Positions 32,783 through 41,446 of a stretch of DNA of 64,000 nt are shown here, piece after piece. Source of the stretch: Paenibacillus lemnae (lineage in GTDB: Bacteria; Bacillota; Bacilli; Paenibacillales; Paenibacillaceae); NCBI RefSeq assembly GCF_012933385.1, contig NZ_JABBPN010000001.1, positions 186,001 to 250,000 on the forward strand, read 5' to 3'. Position numbers and translations under genes: made by a program. Within the stretch, counting starts at the first letter, position 1; each line of letters begins with the position of its first letter. A model generated the notes under the pieces. It had not been told where the DNA came from, did no database searches, and saw nothing but the letters and a program-made list of their open reading frames with translations.

Positions 32783-35203
32783 TTACATAGCAACAGGCGG
32801 CGGTGGCGTAAACTGGTGGATCATATCATTAGCCGGCATCGGCTTGCTGTAGAAGTAACCTTGGGCATTGAAGCACTGCAGTTCCTTCAGCAGCCCCACC
32901 TGATCTTCGGTTTCGACGCCTTCGGCCACGATGGTGAGGTTGAGCTGTCTCGCCATGGAAATGATCATTTCGGCAATGGCTCTGCTGTCAGCATCGGTGG
33001 TCAGCTTTTTGATGAAGGAACGGTCGATCTTCAGGCACTGGATAGGAAGGCTGTGCAGGTAGCTGAGCGAACTGTAGCCTGTTCCGAAATCATCCATCGA
33101 GACGGAGATGCCTGCCCTTTTTAAATCGTTCAGGATCTGAATGACATGCTCTTCGTTATACATCATGGCACTTTCCGTAATTTCCAGCTCCAGCAGGCGG
33201 GTGTCGAAGTCGAGTTCCTTGATGGTGCTGGTAATAGATTGGAAGATCGTCGGCTTCATCAGATGAATCTGCGAGATGTTGACAGCAACCGGAACGACAC
33301 TGTAGCCGTCGGCTTCCCACTGCTTGATCTGTTCCAGCGCGGTCCGCAGTACCCATTGTTCCAGAGGAACAATAAAGCCTGATTTCTCGGCTAAGGGGAT
33401 GAATCGGTCTGGAGGAACCATCCCCAGCTCAGGATGATTCCAGCGCAGCAGGGCTTCTACCCCGGTCATCTCGCCTGTGCGAATATCCATTTTGGGCTGG
33501 TAGTACAGCTGCATCTGATTTTTCTGAATGGAATCTTCCAGGTCATTCTCCAGCGTGATCTGTTCCATGCTGGTCTGGTCGCGTTTGGCATCATAGAACT
33601 GATACTGCGCGCTGCCGTTCTGTTTGGCATCATACATCGCGGCATCTGCACGTTTGATGAGGAGATCCGCATCGCTGCCATCCTCCGGATAGCGGGCAAT
33701 GCCTACCGATGCGGACAGCTTGACCGTATGATGACCGACAGGAAACGGCTGTGTAAATTCGTCAACAAGCCTGGACCCCAATTGTTCGATGTCCTCCCGC
33801 TCATTCAGTTCCGGAATCAATATGGTGAACTCGTCCCCACCCATGCGGGCAATCGTTCCGTGAGGCGGCAGACAGCTTTTCAGCTTGGCAGCAGCTGTCT
33901 TGATCACTTCATCTCCAAAAGCATGGCCAAACAGGTCATTCACCCGCTTGAAACGATCCAGATCGATAAAAAAGACGGTGAATGCACCAGCTGGCTCATC
34001 ATCCTCAGGCTGAGTGCATGCACTCAGGAAATTTTGGAAGGAACGCCGGTTGGACAAGCCGGTAAGCTCGTCTTCATAGGCGAGATGCCAGATGGTCTCC
34101 TGATCTTTTTTACTCCGGGTGATGTCCTTGATAATGCTATAGGCTCCCTGTAAGGAACCTTCGATCACTATGGGAAGTGAGGTCAGGGATAAGGTCAACA
34201 GCGCACCGTCTGCTGCAGGGGCCTGAAGTTCAAGCTCTGCCGATTTACCCTGAAGAACCTGCTTGTAATGCGCAGCGGCGGCTTCGCGGGATTCACCCTG
34301 AACCACATCGCTAAAAGCAAATCCGACCAGCGGCCTGCCGAGCGTCTTGGCCAGATGTTCCGCTTGACGATTCTGCATGGTAATGATCCCTTTATCATCA
34401 AATGCAAGCACACAGTCCGGATTATACTCGAACAGGGACATATAATGCTGCTCTGTCTCCATAATGCGCTGGTTTTGAACATTTTGACGGGTATCATGAT
34501 AGGTGTCCGGAATCATCAGCAGGCCTATGGATACAAGCATGGTCAGAATATGAGGAAGCAAAAACGCATAGCTGATCACCGTTGTGCCCTCCACAGGCAG
34601 AACAGAGAAGGCGGTCAGCATCGGGAATCCCATAAGCGCTGCAGCAACGAGCAGAATGCCAGGTATGGTTGTTTTTGAATACAGATTCAGTTCCCGGTTG
34701 CGGTTGGATAATGCCAGCAATCGGACAAGCGCCGGACATAAGAATAATACGATAATAATCGTCAGCAAAAGCAGTCCGGGCCTGAATACGATGGCGCCCC
34801 GAAACAGAAACAGGGTGTTTAAATAATCAAAAATCAGGATCGTAGCGCCAATGGCAAAGCCGGTTCTTATGTAATGTGCGGTTTTGTTCCGCGGGAGCCT
34901 GGCATACCAGATGCCAAAGTATGTAGCAGCATAACAGCCAGCGAATGTAAACAGGATATGTATGACGTAATAATGCGGTGCAACAGGTACATTCAAAGCA
35001 AGCGGCACAAACATGTGAGACAAACTGAAGGCTATGGCACCGATCCATACCGTAATGTGGTAAAAGGTTTGATATTGGCTTCGCCGGGCGGACGTCTGGG
35101 AGGGCACCGAGCCGAGTGTGATGACGGCCGTTCCCACCAGGCTTGCCACAAATGCGATCGCGAGCTGCAGCCAGTTCATCTGAAGCGGTTCCAAGTATGT
35201 CAT
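32783..35203 (-). CDS. Membrane PAS-GGDEF-EAL c-di-GMP enzyme
   Basis: 806 aa. About seven membrane helices in residues ~10-235, a PAS domain ~255-370 (SLFEYNPDCVLAFDDKGIITMQNRQ), GGDEF domain ~375-540 with LTGLSNRRSF, FIDLDRFKRVND and the intact catalytic motif RMGGDEF. The EAL domain ~555-800 has intact GVEALLRWNHP, NIS, LELEITESAMM, SMDDFGTGYSSL, KIDRSFI, AEGVE and QGY. The residues before GGDEF (LPPHGTIARM) contain no RxxD, so product inhibition at an I-site is absent. Both synthesis and hydrolysis of c-di-GMP are possible. Start is the ATG at 35203; its upstream AAGGTATTCCC is a modest RBS. Possible partner: the c-di-GMP reader at 56652-57527 (inference). Confidence 0.92.
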   Translation of the reverse strand: MTYLEPLQMNWLQLAIAFVASLVGTAVITLGSVPSQTSARRSQYQTFYHITVWIGAIAFSLSHMFVPLALNVPVAPHYYVIHILFTFAGCYAATYFGIWYARLPRNKTAHYIRTGFAIGATILIFDYLNTLFLFRGAIVFRPGLLLLTIIIVLFLCPALVRLLALSNRNRELNLYSKTTIPGILLVAAALMGFPMLTAFSVLPVEGTTVISYAFLLPHILTMLVSIGLLMIPDTYHDTRQNVQNQRIMETEQHYMSLFEYNPDCVLAFDDKGIITMQNRQAEHLAKTLGRPLVGFAFSDVVQGESREAAAAHYKQVLQGKSAELELQAPAADGALLTLSLTSLPIVIEGSLQGAYSIIKDITRSKKDQETIWHLAYEDELTGLSNRRSFQNFLSACTQPEDDEPAGAFTVFFIDLDRFKRVNDLFGHAFGDEVIKTAAAKLKSCLPPHGTIARMGGDEFTILIPELNEREDIEQLGSRLVDEFTQPFPVGHHTVKLSASVGIARYPEDGSDADLLIKRADAAMYDAKQNGSAQYQFYDAKRDQTSMEQITLENDLEDSIQKNQMQLYYQPKMDIRTGEMTGVEALLRWNHPELGMVPPDRFIPLAEKSGFIVPLEQWVLRTALEQIKQWEADGYSVVPVAVNISQIHLMKPTIFQSITSTIKELDFDTRLLELEITESAMMYNEEHVIQILNDLKRAGISVSMDDFGTGYSSLSYLHSLPIQCLKIDRSFIKKLTTDADSRAIAEMIISMARQLNLTIVAEGVETEDQVGLLKELQCFNAQGYFYSKPMPANDMIHQFTPPPPVAM

Positions 35204-35382
35204 GGGAATACCTTCTTTGTATTAATGTATTGGGTTTGGGCTTAACGAACCAGATAATAGGTCTTTCATACTATGGGACTTTACTCATAATTAAACAAGC
35301 AAGCATGACTTTAATCAAATACTTTTTTTAGCACGATTTCTGAGAAGGAGTATTCTTGAACCGTTAGCTGTAAATGGCATGA

Positions 35383-35419
35383 AAAATCAGCCCGGGTGGA
35401 TGGCATATGCCCGGGCTGA
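35383..35419 (-). terminator. Terminator of the 116-aa protein gene
   Basis: Stem TCAGCCCGGG / CCCGGGCTGA around a TGGATGGCATATG loop; on the minus strand it ends in ATTTTTC. Confidence 0.8.
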
Positions 35420-35446
35420 GGTGCTGGATTCCACAATAGTCAGGAA

Positions 35447-35797
35447 TTAAAAACGAGCGACATAAACTTCCCGGTCAGCAGGCACGTTGCGGGTAACCTG
35501 GAGTTCACCGTCTGCATTGCGAATTCTCAAAACATACGAAACGGTAGTCAATGTGCTGATCGTGTCGAAGCGAGCGACACCAAAGTCATCGAAGTTCGCT
35601 GTAATGGTCGTGGTGCCGCGTGTCAATGTGGCTGTCCATCCGGTTGTTGTGCGCGGTACATCGTTATTGTTCGTGGCAATTACCACAAACCGGTCCAGTG
35701 TCTGCCGGATACGTCTTCTGCGTCTGACCGCTGCGGACCTTACAGGCTTTTTCAGCAGGCCTCCGTTTCTTGTGGCTGACGTCTTGCGAATGGTCAT
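35447..35797 (-). CDS. Small protein with basic N-terminus and beta-rich body, unknown function
   Basis: 116 aa from ATG 35797 after GAAAGGG; an upstream in-frame ATG lies at 35803. The first ~30 residues are strongly basic (KKPVRSAAVRRRRRIRQ). The remainder alternates Thr/Val in short strands (TTTGWTATLTRGTTTITANFDDFGVARFD, SYVLRIRNADGELQVTRNV), resembling a single Ig-like or jelly-roll module. No signal peptide or membrane helix. Has its own terminator. I do not recognise a family; the basic head could bind nucleic acid or a spore/cell surface. Confidence 0.6.
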   Translation of the reverse strand: MTIRKTSATRNGGLLKKPVRSAAVRRRRRIRQTLDRFVVIATNNNDVPRTTTGWTATLTRGTTTITANFDDFGVARFDTISTLTTVSYVLRIRNADGELQVTRNVPADREVYVARF

Positions 35798-35985
35798 AAT
35801 CAATCACCCTTTCTAAAAAGATACTATAGTAGATGCTGAACCGGTTCGGCCCGAGACGATCAAACGTCCTGAAGGATAATAGATTAGGAGAATGGCCAAT
35901 AGAATCAGAGACTAAACTGGTGTAAACCGATCCTATTGACTCCGCATAAAATGGATAGGAAAAACATGAAAGAAGGGCTCCCGTC

Positions 35986-37293
35986 ATGAATGGAAGGAAA
36001 GGGTCTTCCCGGGATATGAATAAATTAAGCCGGTCCTTAAGGACAGTGCTTTCCAGGAACAAAGAGTTTAACAGCAGCAAGCCGCCGGCTTACCGGATCA
36101 TCATTCAGATGAAACAGGGCTTGTCGCAGGCCAGTCTGCGGGAACTGCAGCAGGCTGCCGCGCCGGAAACAATCCGAAGGGTTCGGCATCTGCCCCTGAT
36201 CCGGGCCATATCCGCCCAGGCAGCGGAGTCCTGTCTGCTCCGGCTTTGTGCATGTGACAGCGTGAAGCGGATTTACCCGGACCGGCTTCACCGGAGTTCT
36301 CTGTACATTGCAGCACCGGCTATCGGAAGCGATACTGTGCGGAAGAAGCAGGGATATACCGGCAAAGGCATCCATATTGCGGTGCTGGATACGGGTGTGT
36401 ACAATCATCCCGATTTGACGAAGCCGGTAAACCGCATTGTGGGATTTAAAGATTTCGTGAACGGCCGCAAGCTGCCGTATGACGATAACGGACATGGTAC
36501 CCATGTGGCTGGCGATGCAGCAGGCAATGGGTGGGTCAGCAAGGGAAAGTATAAAGGGGCCGCTCCGGAAGCCGGCATTGTGGGGGTTAAGGTGCTGGAT
36601 CGTGAAGGCAAGGGCTATGATTCAACGATCATCCAGGGGATTCAGTGGTGCATGGCCAATCGCAATAAGTTGAAGCTGCGTGTTCTGAATCTATCGCTGG
36701 GAAGTCCAGCCCTGGGTCCCTGGAGTGAGGACCCCATGTGTCAGGCTGTGGAGAAGGCGGTACAGGCGGGGCTGGTCGTAACGGCGGCTGCGGGAAACAG
36801 TGGACCGGGAAGAGGCAGTGTGGAATCGCCGGGAATCAGTCCATCCGTGATTACGGTTGGCGCGGTGGATGACCGCCGGACGGTGACCCAGGCAGATGAT
36901 GTGATTACGGTATTCTCTGGACGAGGACCCGCCAAGGGCGGAGGGGTTAAGCCGGACCTGCTGGCTCCCGGCGAAACCATCATCTCCCTGCGCTCACCGG
37001 GTTCGCTGCTGGATCGGGAACTTCCATACCAGCGTGTGGGCAGAAGCTATTTCACTTTATCCGGCACCAGCATGGCCTCACCGCTGGTGGCTGGGGCAGC
37101 GGCACTGCTGCTGCAGAAACAGCCAGGGCTGTCTCCGCAGCAGGTGAAGGAGAAATTGAAACGACATGCTTATTCCCTTGGACTGGATGCCAACACAGGT
37201 GGAAGCGGTGAGGTCAATGTAAGGTTTCTCATTCCAGGTGCGAGGATTCGGCACAGGCCCAGACGGACAGCCAGGCACGCTCACCGCAGCTGA
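35986..37293 (+). CDS. AprX-like intracellular subtilisin (S8 peptidase)
   Basis: 435 aa from ATG 35986 (AGAAGGG upstream; ATG 36016 also possible), close to B. subtilis AprX (442). A propeptide-like N-terminal ~100 residues lacks a signal peptide, so the enzyme is predicted to stay inside. Catalytic triad: Asp in IAVLDTGVYNHPDL, His in NGHGTHVAGDAAGNG, Ser in LSGTSMASPLVAGAAALLLQ; oxyanion Asn in AAAGNSGPG. The C-terminus is short and very basic (RHRPRRTARHAHRS). AprX-type proteases are expressed in stationary phase; no regulator is adjacent. Confidence 0.88.
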   Translation: MNGRKGSSRDMNKLSRSLRTVLSRNKEFNSSKPPAYRIIIQMKQGLSQASLRELQQAAAPETIRRVRHLPLIRAISAQAAESCLLRLCACDSVKRIYPDRLHRSSLYIAAPAIGSDTVRKKQGYTGKGIHIAVLDTGVYNHPDLTKPVNRIVGFKDFVNGRKLPYDDNGHGTHVAGDAAGNGWVSKGKYKGAAPEAGIVGVKVLDREGKGYDSTIIQGIQWCMANRNKLKLRVLNLSLGSPALGPWSEDPMCQAVEKAVQAGLVVTAAAGNSGPGRGSVESPGISPSVITVGAVDDRRTVTQADDVITVFSGRGPAKGGGVKPDLLAPGETIISLRSPGSLLDRELPYQRVGRSYFTLSGTSMASPLVAGAAALLLQKQPGLSPQQVKEKLKRHAYSLGLDANTGGSGEVNVRFLIPGARIRHRPRRTARHAHRS

Positions 37294-37336
37294 TGTCGAT
37301 ACCACAAACTGCAGAGTTGAGGTAGGTGCAGTCCAG

Positions 37337-38137
37337 CTACTTGCGGTTGGCTTCCATCCATGATACTGCCCAGTCGACCAGGTCCCGCTGTTCCAGCAGT
37401 CTAGCCACTGCGTTTCCGATCCGGTGCACTTGTACGTTCCTTAGCTGGTCATAGGCAGCGCCCAGATCACGGAAATCGGCGTCGTCGACAGCCAGGGTCT
37501 CATAGGTAACCCACTGGCGCTGTCCATCCACCAGCATGGCGCTGCTCTCCTGCATGGAGGATTTACCGGGATAATGGGCCCGAGTTTCCACCAGATGGAG
37601 GGATGTGCACTTATCGTAGCCGACGCCCAGAAGCAGAATATGTCCGTTCAGCTGATACAGTTTATCCAAGGGAGAGTCCTGGCCGAAAATGTTGCTGAGA
37701 TCATGGTTCGCAGTCAGGTATTCGGCATGCCGTCCAACGGCCGCGAAGGAGCGTGCAGGATGGTCCGAGCGGAAAGCGCCTGGCCAGCGGCGCAGCATTT
37801 CGGCTGTGACGCCCATTCCGATGGCGGGAGTCACATGCTTATCGTATGCGGGCCAGTGCTGTCGGATGGTCGGCCACCATTCCTGAGGCTCTTCCCAATG
37901 CACGCCAGCAGCCGGATCGAGGTTCTTCCAGGTCTGCGATGGCACCATCAGCGTGCCTTCCGGACCTACGATCTTCAGCATGGCGCGGATCAAGGTTTCA
38001 GCACCTCCAACCACAAACCCGAGCTTGCTCAGTGAAATGTGGACAATCACCGTCTGTCCTTCCTTTAGTCCGGCCTGAGTGAGATCAAACATCAGATCTT
38101 CCTGTGTCCAAATGTTTCGCTCTTCATTCATATTCAT
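37337..38137 (-). CDS. AAC(3) family aminoglycoside/antibiotic N-acetyltransferase
   Basis: 266 aa from ATG 38137 after GGGAGGG. Hallmarks of the AAC(3)/YokD family: VHISLSKLGFVVGGAETLI, VGPEGTLMVPSQTW, YDKHVTPAIGMGVTAEMLRRWPGAFRSDHPARSFAAVGRHA, DSPLDKLYQLNGHILLLGVGYDKCTSLHLVETRA. Clinical members acetylate the 3-amino group of aminoglycosides; chromosomal Bacillales homologues often lack a proven substrate, so resistance is not implied. A perfect terminator hairpin lies only a few bases before the RBS (see separate entry). Confidence 0.85.
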   Translation of the reverse strand: MNMNEERNIWTQEDLMFDLTQAGLKEGQTVIVHISLSKLGFVVGGAETLIRAMLKIVGPEGTLMVPSQTWKNLDPAAGVHWEEPQEWWPTIRQHWPAYDKHVTPAIGMGVTAEMLRRWPGAFRSDHPARSFAAVGRHAEYLTANHDLSNIFGQDSPLDKLYQLNGHILLLGVGYDKCTSLHLVETRAHYPGKSSMQESSAMLVDGQRQWVTYETLAVDDADFRDLGAAYDQLRNVQVHRIGNAVARLLEQRDLVDWAVSWMEANRK

Positions 38138-38150
38138 AGCTATCCCTCCC

Positions 38151-38192
38151 GGATAAAAATAAAACAACCCCGCTGCGCGCAGCGGGGTTGTC
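38151..38192 (-). terminator. Strong terminator upstream of the AAC(3)-type gene
   Basis: Perfect 14-bp palindrome ACAACCCCGCTGCG / CGCAGCGGGGTTGT (38164-38191), followed on the minus strand by TTTTATTTTT and then directly by the AAC(3) RBS. It may simply end the aldo/keto reductase transcript, whose stop is 117 nt upstream. A TTGCAG-17-TACGAT element between 38215 and 38260 could instead place it in the AAC(3) leader as an attenuator. Confidence 0.85.
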
Positions 38193-38308
38193 ACTAGCCG
38201 ATACTAGAAATCAGGGCCCTTAGGTTGATGAATTGGCTATATCGTATCAGATGCAGGGAATGCCTGCAATCTCTTTTTAGACGTTTGTATCCGACAGGGA
38301 AGGGCGTA

Positions 38309-39232
38309 TTATGGCAGTACGTTGCCGGCTGCTCTGTAAATTTCATACCATTCCGGGCGGGAAAGAGTAACATCAGCTGCCCTACAGCAATCTTTCAACC
38401 GCTCAAGGTTCATGGTACCAACTACAGGCTGCATGCCCGCCGGATGGCGCAGGAGCCAGGCGATCGCGATCGTCGTGCTGCTGACATTGTATTTTTCCGC
38501 AATCTCGTCGATCTTGGCATTGAGCTCCGGAAATTTATCACTGCCCAGGAACACACCTTCGAAGAAACCATACTGGAACGGTGACCAAGGCTGAATCGTG
38601 ATATCGTTTAACCGGCAAAAATCCAGAATACTGCCGTCACGGTTTACGGCAGCCTCATTCTCCATATTCACATTCATGCCGCTGTCCATCATCGTGGTGT
38701 TGGTGATGCTCAGCTGAAGCTGGTTGGCGACCAGCGGCTGCTTGACGAATTTTTGCAGCAGCTGAATCTGCATCGGATTCTGGTTGGATACCCCGAAGTG
38801 GCGGACTTTGCCGGACTGCTCCAGTATATCAAAAGCCTCGGCAACCTCTTCCGGCTCAACCAGCGTATCCGGCCGGTGAAGCAGCAGAACATCAAGGTAT
38901 TCGGTTCTTAGCCGCTTCAGGATCTGGTCGACGGAATCCAGAATATGATTTTTCGAGAAATCAAACATTCCCGGGCGGATACCACATTTGGACTGAAGAA
39001 TGATCTTTTCCCGAATGTCATCATTCATATGTATAGCATCCGCGAAGATTTCCTCACATTTCCCGCCGCCGTAAATATCTGCATGATCAAAGAAATTCGC
39101 GCCTTGCTCCAGTGCTGTCTGTACAAATGTTTCCGCTTCCACAGGTTCCAGCGAATTAATACGCATACAGCCGACCGCTACCACAGGGACTTCCAGATTG
39201 CTGCTTCCAAGCTTCATTGTTCTCATACTCAT
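38309..39232 (-). CDS. Aldo/keto reductase (YdhF-like)
   Basis: 307 aa from ATG 39232 with GGAGG upstream. TIM-barrel AKR signatures: VVAVGCMRIN, GANFFDHADIYGGGKCEEIF (catalytic Asp and Tyr), ILQSKCGIRPG (Lys), LDVLLLHRPD (His), RHFGVSNQNPMQI and the cofactor-binding AWLLRHPAGMQPVVGTMNLERLKD. Length and motifs match the YdhF/YcsN branch. NADPH-dependent carbonyl reduction is expected; substrate unknown. Confidence 0.88.
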   Translation of the reverse strand: MSMRTMKLGSSNLEVPVVAVGCMRINSLEPVEAETFVQTALEQGANFFDHADIYGGGKCEEIFADAIHMNDDIREKIILQSKCGIRPGMFDFSKNHILDSVDQILKRLRTEYLDVLLLHRPDTLVEPEEVAEAFDILEQSGKVRHFGVSNQNPMQIQLLQKFVKQPLVANQLQLSITNTTMMDSGMNVNMENEAAVNRDGSILDFCRLNDITIQPWSPFQYGFFEGVFLGSDKFPELNAKIDEIAEKYNVSSTTIAIAWLLRHPAGMQPVVGTMNLERLKDCCRAADVTLSRPEWYEIYRAAGNVLP

Positions 39233-39430
39233 ATGATAAGTGCCTCCTTCAAGTCTGTGTTTCTATATCCATTGTGACATAGGTGTACAGGCTATTTCAA
39301 TGGACGGTGTTTGTTTAAACGTGAGGCCGTTGGAAAAGGCTTGAAATCATCCTGGAAAAAGTTCAAACTAGTAACATATACACAGAAACTTACCTCAGGT
39401 AAGCAAGTGAAACGGCAGGAGGAATATACG

Positions 39431-40486
39431 ATGGAAATTGGAATTAGCACGTTTGTAGAGACACTGCCTGATGTGCATACAGGCGAGACGATCAGCCATG
39501 CCCAGCGTCTGCGGGAGGTTGTGGAAGAGATAGTGCTGGCTGACCAGGTCGGACTGGATGTATACGGCGTAGGAGAGCATCACCGCAAGGATTATGCGGC
39601 TTCTTCTCCTGCTGTCGTTTTGGCTGCAGCGGCTGCGCAGACCGAGCGCATCCGTCTGACCAGTGCCGTTACGGTGCTGTCCTCTGCAGATCCGGTTCGA
39701 GTCTTTCAGGACTTCGCCACACTGGACGGCATTTCGAATGGACGTGCCGAGATTATGGCAGGGCGGGGGTCCTTCATTGAATCCTTCCCGCTGTTCGGAA
39801 ATGATCTGAACGATTATAATGAGCTGTTTGATGAGAAACTGGATCTGCTCCTCAAGCTGAGAGAATCAGAGAAGATCACATGGGAAGGCAAACACCGTCC
39901 TTCCATCCAGGATCGCGGCGTATACCCGCGTCCGGTTCAGAATCCGCTTCCGGTATGGATTGGGAGCGGAGGCAATCAGGAGTCCGTGGTTCGCGCGGGG
40001 CTGCTCGGACTGCCGCTGGTGCTGGCGATTATCGGCGGACGTCCGGCACAGTTCGCACCGCTGGTAGAGTTGTATAAACGGGCAGCGGCGCATGCCGGCC
40101 ATGATGCTTCAAAGCTTACCGTCGCATCGCACTCCCACGGTTTTGTAGGAGCGGATGAGCATGAAGCGGTAGAGAAGTTCTTCCCGCCGACCCAGGCTGG
40201 CATGAACATCATCGGACAGGAACGCGGATGGGGCCATTACAGCCGTGCCACTTATGACGCTGCCCGGAGCCCGGAAGGTGCACTCTATGTCGGCAGTCCG
40301 GATACCGTAGCGAAGAAGATCATTGATTTGCGCCAAAAGGTGGGCATTACCCGCTTTATGCTTCACGTCCCGCTGGGCACCATGCCTCATGAGGATGTGA
40401 TGCGTGCTATTGAGCTGCTGGGAATGGAGGTAGCCCCCCGGGTTCGCGAGGAAGTCGCAGCATGGGAGGCGGCGGGAGGCAAGTAA
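39431..40486 (+). CDS. LLM class flavin-dependent oxidoreductase (luciferase-like)
   Basis: 351 aa from ATG 39431 after GGAGG; the frame continues to 39311 without an RBS. Luciferase-like motifs: DVYGVGEHHRKDYAASSPAVVLAAAAAQTERIRLTSAVTVLSSADPVRVFQDFATLDGISNGRAEIMAGRGSF is the typical FMN/F420-type barrel (quoted by landmarks EHHRKDY, DPVRVFQ, AGRGSF), then PVWIGSGG and ITRFMLHVPLG. Members oxidise diverse compounds with FMNH2. Monocistronic; the 960-bp repeat-rich spacer follows. Confidence 0.85.
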   Translation: MEIGISTFVETLPDVHTGETISHAQRLREVVEEIVLADQVGLDVYGVGEHHRKDYAASSPAVVLAAAAAQTERIRLTSAVTVLSSADPVRVFQDFATLDGISNGRAEIMAGRGSFIESFPLFGNDLNDYNELFDEKLDLLLKLRESEKITWEGKHRPSIQDRGVYPRPVQNPLPVWIGSGGNQESVVRAGLLGLPLVLAIIGGRPAQFAPLVELYKRAAAHAGHDASKLTVASHSHGFVGADEHEAVEKFFPPTQAGMNIIGQERGWGHYSRATYDAARSPEGALYVGSPDTVAKKIIDLRQKVGITRFMLHVPLGTMPHEDVMRAIELLGMEVAPRVREEVAAWEAAGGK

Positions 40487-40656
40487 GCCATGTGAAGCAT
40501 GGCAGGGAGGGCAGCCCAAAGGAGACCCTGCCTGCTGTGTGTCATGTGCGTGCCTTTGCTCACTGCTCAACCTGAAGTAACTGCCTGGCGGCTGGTGTAG
40601 GATGTACGGACATGGATACACGGGATATGGGATGATCACGGCATACGAAATGACCT

Positions 40657-40914
40657 CGGAAGCTGTGGCTCAACGGAATACTGTGGCTCTGCGGGGAACT
40701 GTGGCTATATGGAACACTGTGGCTCTAAGTAATACTGTAGTTCTACGAGAAACTAGCTCTACGCAAAACAATGGCTCTAGAGGTAACTGTGGCTCTGCGG
40801 GAACTGTAGCAATACGGAACGCTGTGGCTCTACAAGAAACTAGCTCTACGCAAAACAGTGGCTCTAGAGGTAACTAACTATGTCTCCGTGGGTAACTGTG
40901 TTTTTACAGGTAAC
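40657..40914. repeat. 18-nt degenerate tandem repeat array
   Basis: About 14 units with consensus GGAACTGTGGCTCTACG plus one variable base. Most are exactly 18 nt (40657, 40675, 40693, 40711, 40729, 40763, 40781, 40816, 40850), with 16- and 17-nt variants at 40747, 40799 and 40834. A higher-order ~87-nt duplication is visible: the block from 40747 (GAGAAACTAGCTCTAC...) recurs at 40834 with few changes. Because 18 is a multiple of three, the plus frame reads a hexapeptide TVALRN-like repeat, but there is no RBS and no frame-consistent selection, so I treat it as non-coding. Confidence 0.85.
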
Positions 40915-40919
40915 AAAAG

Positions 40920-40963
40920 CGGCTGTCTCCTGAGTAACTTTCCCTTACTTAAAGAGACAGCCA
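40920..40963. repeat. Long imperfect hairpin after the tandem array
   Basis: GGCTGTCTC / GAGACAGCC outer arms (9 bp) with inner GAGTAA/TTACTT pairs. No T-run follows, so it is not a clear terminator. Confidence 0.5.
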
Positions 40964-41017
40964 GCCCAAGGGATGAAGAATTCGAATTGTAATGAGATAT
41001 TCAGATTTTTAGAAATT

Positions 41018-41224
41018 TAGATAAGGTTGTTTTGCAATCTTATTTCTATAAAAAATGAACCTGTTGCCAAAATAAGCCTGATTTTCAGGCTTATTTTTGT
41101 ATTTCACACCTATTTCCTGCCTGAAGTGAGATTTTCAGCTAGTTTAAGATTGATTTTCAATCTTAAACTGCCACTTAGCGGGAAAATGAGATAAATAAGA
41201 TTGGAAATCAAGCTTATTTATCTC
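41018..41224. repeat. Cluster of four related hairpins
   Basis: Four inverted repeats built on TAAG..TGA-TTT-TCA..CTTA. One near 41021-41042 (ATAAGGTTG/CAATCTTAT, one G:U). One at 41069-41097 (AAAATAAGCCTGA-TTT-TCAGGCTTATTTT, 13-bp arms). One at 41142-41168 (GTTTAAGATTGA-TTT-TCAATCTTAAAC, 12-bp arms). One at 41188-41224 (GAGATAAATAAG / CTTATTTATCTC, 12-bp arms, larger loop). The arms differ in sequence yet stay complementary, so pairing itself seems to be kept. The second ends in TTTTT and could terminate transcription. Between 40487 and 41446 there is no other gene that I can support. Confidence 0.75.
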
Positions 41225-41371
41225 GCCTCTTCACGAACGCCAGTCCATGTGGAAGTGAGACTGCACGAACGGTGGCAGAAACGATTACCACCCACAGCAT
41301 TTTATAGTCAGCACAAGGGTCGCCCCGGAATCCACAGGATTGAAAAAACCTTGATACCGAGGAAGTGCTAT

Positions 41372-41395
41372 CGTGAACTGAACGGTCAGTTCACG
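41372..41395. promoter_or_regulatory. Palindrome CGTGAACTGA-ACGG-TCAGTTCACG
   Basis: Perfect 10-bp inverted repeat with a 4-nt centre, ~50 bp from the end of the SLH gene. The ACTGA(ACGG)TCAGT form recalls TetR-family operators, but no TetR gene or promoter is next to it. Confidence 0.35.
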
Positions 41396-41446
41396 TGAAA
41401 GCAGCCCCGATACTCCATGGGTATAGCGCCCTGAAAGGAGTGGACC

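Noticed and set aside
40602..40877. 91-codon open frame with TVALRN-like hexapeptide repeats
   Set aside because: It has no RBS, and the open frame follows from an 18-nt tandem repeat without stop codons; 16- and 17-nt units shift the repeat phase, so there is no sign of protein-level selection.
40657..40914. CRISPR array
   Set aside because: Units are contiguous and 18 nt long with no unique spacers, and no cas gene is present.
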